Of a DNA stretch of 64,000 bases, positions 36,660 through 46,916 are shown piece by piece (within the stretch, counting starts at the first letter, position 1; every line of letters starts with the position of its first letter). The stretch covers positions 1,054,001 through 1,118,000 of the forward strand of contig JADLZK010008224.1 in assembly GCA_015847255.1 (NCBI GenBank). Direction: 5' to 3'. The notes beneath the pieces are model-generated. The model was not told where the DNA came from and made no database searches. It was given only the letters and a program-made list of their open reading frames with translations. A program made the translations under genes and the position numbers. The stretch is from Hyparrhenia diplandra (lineage: Eukaryota; Streptophyta; Magnoliopsida; Poales; Poaceae).

Positions 36660-38719
36660 GGAAAAAAATATCATTTTATGGTTAGAGAAGGAATAGTGCT
36701 TGGTCACCTAATTTCAGAAAGGGGAATAGAGGTGGACAAGGCAAAAATAGAAGTTATAGAACAGTTACCTCCCCCTGTGAATATCAAAGGGATAAGAAGT
36801 TTTCTAGGCCATGCTGGTTTTTATCATAGATTTATAAAAGATTTCTCACATATTGCTAGACCACTTACCAGCTTGTTAGCCAAGAATGCTCCCTTTGTTT
36901 TTGATGATGCTTGTTTAGAAGCTTTTGAAACTTTGAAAAAGGCTCTTATTTCTGCACCAATCATCCAACCTCCTGATTTGTCTTTGCCTTTTGAAATTAT
37001 GTGTGATGCCAGTGACTATGCTGTGGGGGCAGTGTTAGGGTAAACTAAAGACAAGAAGCATTATGCCATTGCATATGCTAGTAAAACTTTGACTGGGCCA
37101 CAACTTAATTATGCTACCACTGAAAAAGAGTTGCTAGCAGTTGTATATGCTATAGATAAGTTTAGATCTTACTTGGTAGGAGCTAAGGTGATTGTTTACA
37201 CTGATCATGCTGCTTTGAAATACTTGCTAACCAAGAAAGATGCTAAACCTCATTTGATAAGATGGATTTTGTTACTCCAAGAGTTTGATTTAGAAATTAA
37301 AGATAAAAAGGGAGTAGAAAATTCTGTTGCTGATCATTTGTCTAGAATGCATTTTGAAAAACCACATGAATTGCCCATTAATGACTCACTCAGGGACGAT
37401 ATGTTCTATCGGATAACCCATACCGATCCCTGGTATGCAGATCTTGTTAATTTTATGGTTGCAGGATATGTAGCACCAAGTGAGACAAGAAGAAACTTAT
37501 GTATGAGAGTCGTCACCACTTATGGGATGAGCCATACCTCTTCAGAGTTTGCTCTGATGGGCTGCTCAGGAGATGTGTGCCAATAGAAGAAGGACTTCAG
37601 ATCATTGAAAGATGTCACTCATCACCATACGGAGGACATTATGGGGCATTCAGAACACATGCAAAGATTTGGCAAGCAGGATTTTTCTGGCCAACCATGT
37701 ATCAAGACACAAAAGACTTCATCCGAAGATGTGGAGCTTGTCAGAGGCACGGGAATATCAATGCAAGAGATGCTATGCCTCTAACAACCAATCTCCGAGA
37801 TAGAGCTCTTTGATGTCTAGGAATTGACTACATGGGACCGTTTCCAAAATCTGGAAATTATGAACACATCTTGGTGGCTGTTGATTATGTTTCAAAGTGG
37901 GTTGAAACCTTACCGTGAAGATCCGCAGATGGCAAGAGCTCAATAAAGATGTTTGAAGAAACTATATTCCCAAGATTTGGAGTACCACGAATGGTGATTA
38001 GTGACGGAGGAAGCCACTTCATTGGCAGAAGATTTCGATGCTATTTAGCAAAACATGGAGTTCGTCACAATATTGCCACAGCTTACCATCCACAAACGAG
38101 TGGGCAAGCGAGAGACTTCAAATAAACAAATCAAGAATATCTTGCAGAAAATAGTGGAAGAGATAGGAACAAAGTGGAAGGATAGACTTCTAGAAGCACT
38201 ATGGGCATACAGGACAGCCTACAAGACACCAATTGGAATGACTCCATATCAACTTGTCTATGGCAAAACCTGTCACTTGCCTGTGGAGTTAGAATTCAAG
38301 GCTCACTGGGCAATCAAGAGATGGAATATGGATCTTGAAGCCGCAGGAGTAAAGAGGAAGATGCAACTATCAGAGTTGGATGAATGGAGAGAGAAAGCTT
38401 ATCACAATGCCAAGATCTACAAGGAAAGAACCAAGAAGTAGCATGACAAGAAGATTAAGATAAAGACTTTCACTCCGGGAGATCGGGTATTGCTTTTTAA
38501 TTCGGGGTTAAATTATTTGAGCATGGAAAACTTTGGAGCAAATGGGAAGGACCTTTCAAGGTGGTGAATTCATCATCTCATGGAGTGGTCACTCTTCAGG
38601 ACCACGAAGGTAAGTTATTCAAGGTAAATGGCCAACGTCTTAAAATTTTCTATGAGCCCGATAAGCCTGAGGAATTAGATGTAGTGGGGTTTATGATTTA
38701 TCCTACCCGTGAGACTTAG
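36660..38719 (+). pseudogene. Gypsy pol fragment: RT end, RNase H, integrase
   Basis: The RT connection part reads MVREGIVLGHLISERGIE and IRSFLGHAGFYHRFIKDFS (36678-36850). RNase H has CDASDYAVGAVL, TTEKELLAVVYA, YTDHAALKYLL and VADHLSRM (37000-37350). Integrase has the zinc-binding H-H-C-C region (CHSSPYGGHYG; FIRRCGACQR; 37610-37750). Its catalytic core has GIDYMGPF, VISDGGSHF and YHPQTSGQA (37825-38110). The C-terminal region includes ALWAYRTAYKTPIGMTPYQL and ends near 38719. Breaks include a stop at 37041-37043, a shift near 38108 beside the third catalytic acid, and a Trp-to-stop at 38439. All would disable it. The style is typical of the Athila lineage. Confidence 0.88.
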
Positions 38720-38820
38720 TTTACATAGAATCTATTTTATAGGCCAAAAGTGCGAGCATTACACTTAGAATAGAAGTAACAGACCGAGAGAAAAAGGACG
38801 ACCCAGTGTCCAACAGGACT

Positions 38821-38857
38821 CTGGCGAACGCCAGGAACAGCCCTGGCGACCGCCGCC
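38821..38857 (+). promoter_or_regulatory. Paired palindromes upstream of the accessory-gene TATA box
   Basis: CTGGCGAACGCCAGG and CTGGCGACCGCC stand in tandem, 134 bases before the TATA at 38991. The same paired arrangement occurs in this element's LTR (41748-41781) and in related LTRs. Confidence 0.55.
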
Positions 38858-38990
38858 TTCCTGTCTCCCCTCGTGTCCAACTTTCTCCTGCCTACATTCT
38901 AGAACATACCCATTAGAATCCCGTACTTTTTGGAGCCATTCAGATAGGAATACGTCGTGAAACCCTAACCTCCTATCCAAGTCATCCGAA

Positions 38991-38999
38991 CTATATAAA
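38991..38999 (+). promoter_or_regulatory. TATA box of the gypsy accessory gene
   Basis: CTATATAAA lies 82 bases before a well-placed ATG (CCACCATGG) at 39073. It is not in the LTR, so it would drive a separate transcript from the 3' part of the element. Confidence 0.5.
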
Positions 39000-39072
39000 C
39001 AAGGCCCATGTGAATGTAATCTCATCTCATCCATCCTCCAAAGACCGACGACCAGCACCTCTACTTTCCACC

Positions 39073-39686
39073 ATGGAGAACACCGATACCCGCATGGTCG
39101 TCTATGATCCCTCTAGGGTGGCGCCATCCTCTTCCTCCTCGCCAACACCATCACCGCCAAGCTCCCAAGCTCTAGTTCCATATCAACCCAAGCCTCTCGC
39201 CATTGTTACGCCACCACCACCAACGCCTAAGCCTTCGCAGCCGTTATCCTTGCTAGACGTTTTCTTGCTGTCCGGCATGAGGAAGCTATGAAGAAGAAGA
39301 TCCAGGTGCCGGAGGGCACTAAACTCCTTCCTCCCGGTCCCCATGAGAAGATTGCAAGCATCCAGAGGGACAAGTTTGTCAACATCCGTCGCCTCAACTA
39401 CACCGACCCCGTGGTCGCCATTAATGGTGTGCGTGCTGCCGGAGCAAGTCAAGTTTATTCAACCTGGGAGGCGGTGAGCACATGGCTAAGCCACGCGAGG
39501 GCAGGATGACTATGACCGAGCTACGCGCTGAGTATTCTCACATGAAGAGTTTCCTTAGCACCGAACATGAGAATTGGAGTGCTACAACTAGGGGCTTAGG
39601 CGACTTAAAAAAAGAGAATGCTTGAGTTAGTTAAGAGAGTTGGTACTCTCGAAAGGATTGTTAAAAGGCTTTTTGAAAAGCCATAG
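39073..39686 (+). pseudogene. Accessory ORF between integrase and 3' LTR
   Basis: The ATG at 39073 lies in a strong context. The product starts MENTDTRMVVYDPSR, followed by a Ser/Pro-rich stretch. After a frame change near 39285 it continues IQVPEGTKLLPPGPHEKIA and FVNIRRLNYTDPVVAINGV. After another near 39500 it reads MTELRAEYSHMKSFLSTEHE. A further break in an A7 run (about 39608) leads to a helical end (RVGTLERIVKRLFEKP) stopping at 39686. No transmembrane segment is seen, so it is not an envelope-like protein. The family is unrecognised. It has its own TATA box. Confidence 0.55.
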
Positions 39687-40816
39687 TAAGCTCGATCTAT
39701 AAGAGCACTCATATTAGTTAGTCGTTCGGTTTTGCTTCGTTTTAAAGATAGTTTGCTTAGTAATTTAGTTTTATAGATTGGTTTGCTTGTAATGAATAAA
39801 GAGTGCTCTTATCAATAATAAAGGTTGATCCATTGTCTCAAGTATTATCTCTATATTTTTGTATATGTTTTCTTGTCTCCACCATGTTTTTGTATGAAGG
39901 ATAATGAAAGATAGTGTGTGGGGAGACAAGCGAACATCAAGAACAACTAAACTGAACCCAAAAAAGCGAGTAAAACGAAAGACATAGAACAAGGATTGAA
40001 CACGACGAAGCTTGACTCGTGGAGCCACAGGGGCTCGGCAATCGCCAAAAAAGAGTCCTGGCGGCGACCGCCAAAGCCACCTCATCCTCTCGTCTCCAAC
40101 CGTCTACCCCTCGGTTTGCTTTCTCGAACTTTGCATTCATTCATATTTTGGCCTCTGTTTCGTTAGTTTGAATCTCTTGCTAATATGTTTTTAATCCAAC
40201 ATAATAATAAAAAAAGAAAGAGATTGATATGCTTTGTTCAAAGTTAGACTCACATAACACTTTTCATGGTTGAACCAATTGCTGTTGGGAACTTAATTTA
40301 GTAGGGACCCCAAGTTACTTAAGTTGTTGTAGAATATGAGATAGAAGATTGGTGAGAACTTGATTCTTGATATCTTTTTTGGCTGGAGAATTCATTTCGA
40401 AAAACACTAAAATTGATAGCTATACCTCTTCTTTGTGGTAATTATTATATCCTACCAAAGCCATATATGCTACAAGTATTGAAAAACCAGCCATAAGCTA
40501 CTTGCTTTGTGTTGAGCTTTGTCAAGTCCCGTGACCCAAGTTGAGAGACTTGTCATGCTCCCAAGATCAAGAACACGTACACCCACATATATATGTCGCT
40601 CTTATTCTCGAGAGTACGCACAAACATGCTTTTATCCATCAAAAATTTCTTTCTCTACTTTGGAGATAGAACCGTAACTATTATAAGAATATTTATATGC
40701 TTGATTTTTGATCTCTCTAAATTCAATGTCTTGTTGTAATTGTAAAAGCAAGGCATGGGCTATGCAAAAATAGTATTGAGAAAAAAAAAGAGAAAAGAGA
40801 AAGAGAGTTAAAAAAT

Positions 40817-40828
40817 GGACAAGTGTCC
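40817..40828 (+). promoter_or_regulatory. GGACAAGTGTCC palindrome in the gypsy 3' region
   Basis: It lies in an A/G-rich tract, preceded by TTAAAAAAT and followed by the reverse of the context seen at 29115-29160 (GGTACTTAGATGCCCGCCTCTC). It is the plus-strand equivalent of the motifs at 29147 and 60679. Confidence 0.6.
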
Positions 40829-41464
40829 AACAAATGAAAACAATGGGTACTTAGATGCCCGCCTCTCTAAAAAAAAAAAAAGAGAGAAAGAAAGAATAAA
40901 GATAGCCCATGACCTTTCTTGCAAAAGTGTTTCATATATCAAAAGAGAGAAGTTTACAAGAGCATAGAAGAATTAGGATAGCCACCATATTATCCACACA
41001 CATGCACATCTTGATCTAAGAGAATGTCTCTCCTCGGATCCGGGCTTTGACATTGCAAATACATGCAAGGTAAGTATGCTACATCCTTGACATACCAAAA
41101 CACCGAGATAAAGCTTTATTAGAAGTAGGATGTTTTTAGGGGCATCAATCATATATGCCTTGTGAGGATCCAAAAATACCACATACAAATATATTGAGTG
41201 ATTCGAGAGTACCACAAAAGAAGAAGGTAAGCTATGTTTCTTTTCAAAAATCATTGCAAAAACTCGGTGATTTGATTGAAGAGGAGAAGGTACTCTATTT
41301 CGACTATTTACGTTCTCCAACTCCTCAAAGTTCTTGGTAGACAAAGTTGAATCCCGCAAAGATAGGTATGACCATGAGATTGTTTTATGTTTGATGTCTT
41401 GACTTACAACTTTGCTATATCCATCCTTTTCTCGGGACGAGTAAAAGCCTAAGTGTGGGGAGCT

Positions 41465-42736
41465 TGTTGACACCTCTTAAGTCTGTATATTTATAACTCA
41501 ACTAAACATGAAATAAGGGTATAAAATAAATATACACATAGACTAGGGGCTTTACTAATATAGTTCCACAAGTTTTGGTGATTTATATCTTTTCGAGGGG
41601 ACTTAATGCGAGGTAAAAGCCCGAGTTTGCACCCCATACGATAAGGAGATTTGTCCGTGATGAATTTCAATCCAAAATCCGAATCAAAACATTCTAGAAG
41701 ACATCGAAGACACCGTAAGAAACGAGAAGTCAAGGGGCAAAAGAGTCCCGGTGATCGCCAGAAATGGCTCGCGACCGCCAGATGGGACCTACATGTCAGC
41801 CTCATCTTTTTAGGTCGGTTTCTAACCGACATTGAGGTTGCATCTACACCATTGCTCAAGGTCGGTTTGATCTAAGGGTCCACGTTCATCGGCTAGGGCT
41901 ATATAAGGAGACCCCTTACCTCTTGACTGGGAATGAATTTCATTATTCATCAGACTCAACCTCTGATCAACAGCCAAAACCCTACCTCTCCAATTAGAAG
42001 AAGAGCTTAGATCAAGTTGAGTGAGATAGTTAGCAAGTTGAGAGATTAGATCTTTAGTATCCCACGAGAGTGACTAGATCTAGTCTTGAGAGATAAAGAG
42101 TGTGTGGAGGAGAAGAAGGGGAAGCGCCGGACCTGTCGGTGGCTCCTCTACGCATGTACCTCCGGGATCAAAGGCCTTGTGGCACCTGATCCTGAGACTT
42201 TTGTGGTGGATCAACCTTATATTTGAGTAAGTTCCTTGTTTATATTTTCTTTCGGTTTACGACTCTTTTATTAGAGTACTTCGATTCTTGTCGCTCTTGA
42301 GTTGAAGTTGCTATCCCTAGTGCAAGCGGTGTTTGGACTAGATAGCTCGTAAATATACCCTACCTTCCGGAGTGTGGTAGTTCGTGGTAGTGACAGTACC
42401 ATTGATTCCTTTGGAGTCCACCTCCCATTGGATAGGCCAAGTAGGACCCTGTTGCTGGAGGATTGCACGTTTCGTCCCTGCTTTCCTTTGAGTACGTCCC
42501 CATAAAGAAATATCTTCAAACCTTATAAGGATATAAACTAGACAACCATAGACATCTTCTCATCCTTTATAATCTCCAGTCCTTTCTACGTCTCGGGGAT
42601 TTAGTTTAGCCTCACTATTCTCACCCCTTTCTCCCTGTGGATACGATATTTAAAACCCTCTCCGGGTGAAGTGCTCACCGTATCCGTTCGCTATGGATTA
42701 TTTATAAATATTTCTATAGGATAACTTTTACCAACA
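41465..42736 (+). repeat. 3' LTR of the truncated gypsy element
   Basis: It starts TGTTGACACC and ends TTTTACCAACA, 1272 bp, directly after the purine tract. Same family as the LTRs at 19175, 27032 and 33790. A TATA box (CTATATAAG) is at 41899-41907, with paired GGTGATCGCCAG / CGCGACCGCCAG at 41750-41781 about 118 bases upstream. Confidence 0.9.
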
Positions 42737-43159
42737 GTGGTCTCAAACTTTTTCTCGAGCCTTTCACATGCAAATGGGGAAGCAACCACCTAAGTTTGAG
42801 ATTTTTCGGAGTTGGTTTGGTACTTTCCCCGCTTTATTTGAATTTTTGCTAACGCCACCATGTAATTATAGTTTGAACTGAGAGTACCCACAAAAAGAGC
42901 CAGAATGCTTCTAGACTTTTTCCCCTGTGTCTCATGTGCCCTAGGAGGCAAATCATGTGGAGGTCCATGAAAATTTTTTGTGTTTCCATGGTGTAATTAG
43001 CGCCCTTGTCGCGATTTAGCTCGAAGAAAATCATAGTAATTAAAATATTTTTTAAAAACCTAAAATCTTGTGTGGGGTCATATTTTGGGTGTACATGAGT
43101 GCAAAAAAATGCAAGCCATTTCTATCTAGGAGGATTACACATCCTTCACGAGGTGCATG

Positions 43160-43880
43160 ATCATCCATGAAGTGGCAAAGACATCAGCAGCTAATCGCCG
43201 GTTGTGGGTAATAACCGGCAAAGTGAATAGGATTGGGGTGAAATTTTCCAAATGTATCTCGAACCTCCCGCCATTCGTTCCCCACCGCGCCAAAAAACCA
43301 AATTTTTTGCCGATATATATATGTGAGTGGCTCGGAGCGAAATTTTGGCAAGTCATTTTGAACCCCGCGCCATTCTCGTTCCCCACCAGCGCCGAAAAGA
43401 GCACCGGATTCGCCGACGGAGCACCACCAACTCCAACGCCGCCGTTCGTCATCCCTTACGCCACTTGGGCCGCCCGTTCGCGCATCTCCGGTCGTTCCAC
43501 TGGGGCCGAATCGAGGCTTGACGCGTTCTCTCCCACGCCGCGCTCCTCCACTCCAACGTCCCACGCCCCCAACGCCGCCCGGCATCCTCTCGCCCTTCCA
43601 CGGTGAGAACTAATTATCCCTTTAGGTGTTCGAGTTTTTACCTATGAGAATGAGAACTAATTTGCCGCTGCCGTAGCCTCGCCCGCCGCTTGGTCTTCCT
43701 CCACGCCGACGGAGGACCGCCGCCACACCTCTCTGCCGTCCGCAGCCTCACGGCGTCTTCCTCTTTCACCGCCCGACGCCGCGTACCGTCCATGACCTTG
43801 TCCTCCTTGAATCCTCCGAGACAAGATAGGAGCACACGAGGCGCACGAAAGCTTGGTGAGTGCGTCGGTCACTGCCCTTG
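43160..43880 (+). pseudogene. Captured GC-rich gene fragment(s), possible chimeric first exons
   Basis: Two GC-rich blocks (about 43370-43600 and 43670-43850) sit in AT-rich sequence. The first ends at a GGTGAGAAC donor-like site, the second at a TTGGTGAGTGC donor-like site. Frames are rich in Pro, Arg and Ser and lack known domains. Upstream, 43230-43290 and 43335-43395 are a diverged direct repeat (GCGAAATTTT...CCATTC.CGTTCCCCACC). This is the usual look of transposon-captured exons. It may form one transcript with the exon at 44404. Confidence 0.35.
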
Positions 43881-43940
43881 AGGTGTTCGTTGAAATGCCC
43901 GTGTGGATAATCGCAACTTGTTATTTTCCTTTTATATTTT

Positions 43941-44285
43941 GATTTTGCTTTCAAACAGTTCTCGGGTCCTTAGTAACAAATGAGCTCTAAAACATTATGG
44001 TCAGTTCAAAGATGATTGAAGACATACTAGTGCTCGAATTGTGATTGAAATTCATAGATTTAGCTTTCAAACGATTCGGATCCTTAGTAACAAATGGGCT
44101 TTAAAACATTATGGTCATTTACAAAGATGATTGAAGACATACTAGTGCTCGAATTGTGATTAAAATTCATAGATTTTGCTTTCAAATAGTTTGGATCCTT
44201 AGTAACAAATGAGCTTTAAAACATTATGGTCATTTACATCATGATTGAAGACATACTAGTTCTCGAATTGTGATTGAAATTCATG
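43941..44285 (+). repeat. Three tandem copies of a ~116-bp unit
   Basis: Units carrying TTGCTTTCAAA, AACAAATGAGCT, ACATTATGGTCA and CATACTAGTGCTCGAATTG start near 43941, 44057 and 44172. They are about 93-95% alike, suggesting a recent local triplication. It lies in a likely intron of the chimeric region. Confidence 0.9.
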
Positions 44286-44403
44286 AGTTAGTGTTGCTCG
44301 AAATCTAGTTTGGATATTTTAAATATATGTCTCAGGCTTACTTTACAATATTTATGAATACCAAAGCATTATCATCCTATTTTGGTTACATGTATAGGCA
44401 AGC

Positions 44404-44559
44404 ATGGCGTGGTAATGCGTAGTGTTTGTTGGTCGCGTCTTGGGGATCTATCTAACCCGGGAAGCTTGCTATGCTCAAGTCCAAGGCTACGCTAATAATT
44501 GTTACAGAAAATACAACATCGAAGGTGAAGTCGTCATCGCCTACAATGGTGCAAACTAG
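44404..44559 (+). pseudogene. Exon with caulimovirus viroplasmin / RNase HI N-terminal-like domain
   Basis: After an ATG at 44404 the frame reads CVVFVGRVLGIYLTREACY and then continues to GEVVIAY, ending at TAG 44557-44559. The pattern (aromatic-VVF.GR..GIY.TW..C..QV.GY.NN.Y..Y) is the fold that binds RNA/DNA hybrids in eukaryotic RNase HI and in caulimovirus viroplasmin (PF01693-like). An in-frame TAA at 44413-44415 separates the ATG from the domain, so the exon either starts after a splice site or is dead. There is no RNase H catalytic domain after it. This looks like a captured cellular or transposon exon, not a virus insertion. Confidence 0.6.
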
Positions 44560-44879
44560 CCGACCCTGGAGATTGAAGAGAAGCCACCTCACATTGCGAG
44601 ATTTGTCGCTTAATTGGTCTTGGAAAGATGTCATTGCTTTTATTTATGTCTATGACTCTATGGTCATTGGTCTTCTTATTTTAGAAGTTTATGTACGCTT
44701 AGTTTCTAGAACATTAGGTGGATTTTGTTGTATGTAACCATTAAATCCTGTAATGTTTTGACGATATTAATGTATGATGATTTTCGGGTTTAAAAAGAGC
44801 TGAATTCCACTAATAAATTCAAAAATTTAAAAAATTTTAAAACAAAAACGCAGGGTGGCATGGGCTCGACAAAGGAATG

Positions 44880-45400
44880 AGAAACAACCGGTAGTGTAAC
44901 TACACCAAACACTATCGGTTTGAATTACAAACCGTCATCGACGATAGAAACATCACTGTCGGATGCATTAACCAACCGATAGTGTCCACTCTAATAACTC
45001 TCGGGTTGAAAAACAACCGACGGTGTTCACATAAAGTTCACCGACGGGTCCAAAGTAAACCGACATTGCTAGCTCTTCGATACATCGCGGCGCAGAATCT
45101 AACCCGATAGTGTTATCTCCTCGATTCGCTCGGTTCGTTAAAGCCCGACAGTGCTCTCAGTGTTAACTCTACCGGCTGACTTCCGAACCGGCATTGCTTT
45201 GATCCAAAATGCTGCCGGTGCATGGATCACCCGACAATGTTCGGTGACGATCGGCCGCCGGTTTGATAGCAAACCGGCGCCTATCCTCAAATCATCGCCG
45301 TGTTTTGACCCGGTAGTGTTTTGAACCCCACATCACTACCGCTATGGTTCTGCGGTTCAGTTTTTGGCGGTGAAGGGGGTTGGAGCCCGCAAATGATGGA
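44880..45400. repeat. CACTA right subterminal repeats
   Basis: Many short motifs in both orientations: CACTATCGGTT, AACCGATAGTG, CCGGTAGTG, CCCGACAGTG and TGCCGGTG. They mirror the 22.7-24.7 kb end and support the pairing of the two ends. Confidence 0.75.
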
Positions 45401-45472
45401 CAATTCTGTAGTAGTGTATGTCGGAGACAAAGATTAGATCTTTATAGTAGGCAATGTATATTGCTGCCTACG

Positions 45473-45710
45473 CACGGTCTCTGGGCAGAATAATTCACAA
45501 GGAGTTAAACACAGCATTTGCTTAGGACTCTACTACCTTGTAATAGCAAAACAATATGATGATAAAGATCAATCCAAAACCTTTATTTTGATTAAGAACA
45601 CGGGGTAATCATCAAGTTTCAGAGAAACAAGATGTCGACCTCTGTTAGCAGGTGATTGAATCACTGCTATGGCACGGTCTCGGGGAGGATAATTCACAAG
45701 GATTAAACGT
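45473..45710. repeat. Diverged direct repeat, 199-bp offset
   Basis: GCACGGTCTCTGGGCAG followed by AATAATTCACAAGG at 45473 recurs at 45672 (GCACGGTCTCGGGGAGG). Similar GACTC(T/C)A(C/T)TACCTTGT tails follow each. It may belong to the 5' part of the copia element cut by the CACTA insertion. Confidence 0.6.
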
Positions 45711-45840
45711 AGCCAATGCCATAGACTCCATTACCTTGTGTTGATCAAAATAATCAAGATATGTATATTGTAGTTTTAGTTCTTCAAAGATTAATGATCA
45801 TAGTTAAATTGCAACTAAGACAACTAGCAAATTTAACCTG

Positions 45841-46040
45841 TATGTGGTGCAAATTGTGGTTTGGGGCACCAACATACCCTATTTCTATTATAAAAATTAC
45901 AAATGTAACTCATATGTTGGTGCAAACTAGAGGGTTTGGGTGCACCAACATAGCCCTAAAAGAATTATTAAAGTCACAAATATAATATGTATGTGGTGCA
46001 AAGGGGGATTGGGCGCACCACATACTCCAAAAATATAATA
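45841..46040. repeat. Three tandem units with GGTGCA...TGCACC arms
   Basis: Units begin TATGTGGTGCAAA (45841), TATGTTGGTGCAAA (45913) and TATGTGGTGCAAA (45990), period 72-77 bp. Each holds a facing GGCACCAACATA-like arm about 20 bases on, so each can form a hairpin. Confidence 0.75.
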
Positions 46041-46269
46041 GAATCAAGATAGCACTATAATATAATAAAACAAACCACAAATTATATTTACAATGACAAT
46101 ATTCAGCAGGTACGAAGCAACAACAATCATAACAAGTAATTTATATTCTTGCAGAAAATAATTAGCCAAACCATATGCTAATTAATGGTACTACTGCTGA
46201 TTAGAAAATAAATAAGAAATATGAATTCCTGGTACTCATTTATTAGGATGATCATGTAATTCCCAGAAA

Positions 46270-46916
46270 AGCGGAAGGGCCGGTATGCAAAAGGGTTCGC
46301 TTGTCTTGGCTCATCTTGTTTCAGCTTATTCTCCCTCACGAATACTATTAAATCAGCCAAAATCAGCTATCAACCAAAATCAGCCGAGCAGACTCTTATC
46401 CTTTCCCTCCCAATCTCACGGGTGTACTGTTTCCTTCAGCAAACTTCGCTCAGCCTCGGGCATGGCCAACGGACGGGCATATCCTGTCCTCAACCGCCAC
46501 GACGATCAGAGAGGCCGGCGCTGGGACCGCAGGGAGGTCGCCGCCGTGGAGCCAGCGCGAGGGCGGGTGCGGAGCTCGCCACCCGCGTGAGGCCGCCAAG
46601 AGGGCCTTTACCCCCGCCGCGCCGAGGGGGGCCGCCGCGCCCCTTCGGGCGGTCCGCCGCCGCCATCGCCACGCGTGACGCCGCCAAGAGCACAGGCCGG
46701 TGAGGCTCGGGCGCGGGCGCCGTGGCTTCTAGCGCCTTCTTCCTCGCCGCGCGCAGGCCGACGGGTCAAGCGACCGCCGCCGCCGATGCTTATGGCCGCG
46801 AGGGCCGCCCACACGAGGCGCCGCGCATGGCGAAGTCATGCCGCTGCGGCCTAGCCACGGACAAGATGGGCGTGGCATCGCGCGCTAGTCGCCCCGCACC
46901 GCCAAGAAAAGCATGA
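46270..46916. other. Insertion with a GC-rich captured-exon-like island
   Basis: The stretch at 46440-46910 is extremely GC-rich and sits between AT-rich copia-like sequences. Overlapping frames on both strands are low-complexity Ala/Arg/Pro and no domain is seen. It ends exactly where copia integrase sequence resumes (46917), so it is an inserted segment, perhaps a gene-capturing transposon. No terminal repeats were found. Confidence 0.4.

Larger units (their letters stand above)
36644..42736 (+). mobile_element. 5'-truncated Athila-like Ty3/gypsy element
   Basis: The element starts abruptly within reverse transcriptase and runs through RNase H, integrase, an accessory ORF region, the purine tract (CTAAGTGTGGGGAG) and one LTR. 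The 5' LTR, gag, protease and most of RT are missing. Beside the junction about 23 bases of the host tandem unit are also lost, so the truncation was probably a deletion after insertion. There is no target duplication. Confidence 0.87.
35608..43150. repeat. Three-unit tandem array of 0.5-kb repeats, third unit interrupted
   Basis: Units start near 35608, 36110 and 36620 (period 502-510 bp), marked by TTCTTGTGCCC and GTGGTCTCAAAC. The third is split at 36643/42737 by a truncated gypsy element and finishes near 43150. Each unit has a minus-strand frame beginning MIFFELNRDK and containing AMETQEIFMDLH-like sequence (35949-35758; 43034-42849). The frame is partly kept between copies. Function is unknown. 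Confidence 0.8.
22732..45416. mobile_element. Large CACTA-ended transposon carrying genes and nested retroelements
   Basis: The left end is CACTACTACAGATTCG and the right end, inverted, is CACTACTACAGAATTG. The inverted repeat continues imperfectly to about 23 bases. The 3-bp target duplication TAT lies at 22729-22731 and 45417-45419. Subterminal zones on both sides carry ACCGCCGG, CCGGTAGTG and AACCGATAG motifs. I find no TNP2 or Transposase_24 sequence, so it looks non-autonomous. Without the two gypsy insertions it is about 8.5 kb. It holds possible captured genes, a tandem array of 0.5-kb units and a 116-bp triplication. Confidence 0.85.

Noticed and set aside
39073..39686. Envelope-like gene in the Athila-like element
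   Set aside because: No signal peptide or transmembrane segment is visible; kept only as an accessory ORF of unknown function.
44404..44559. Integrated pararetrovirus
   Set aside because: Only one small domain is present, with no reverse transcriptase, coat or movement protein sequence nearby; cellular RNase HI proteins share the domain.
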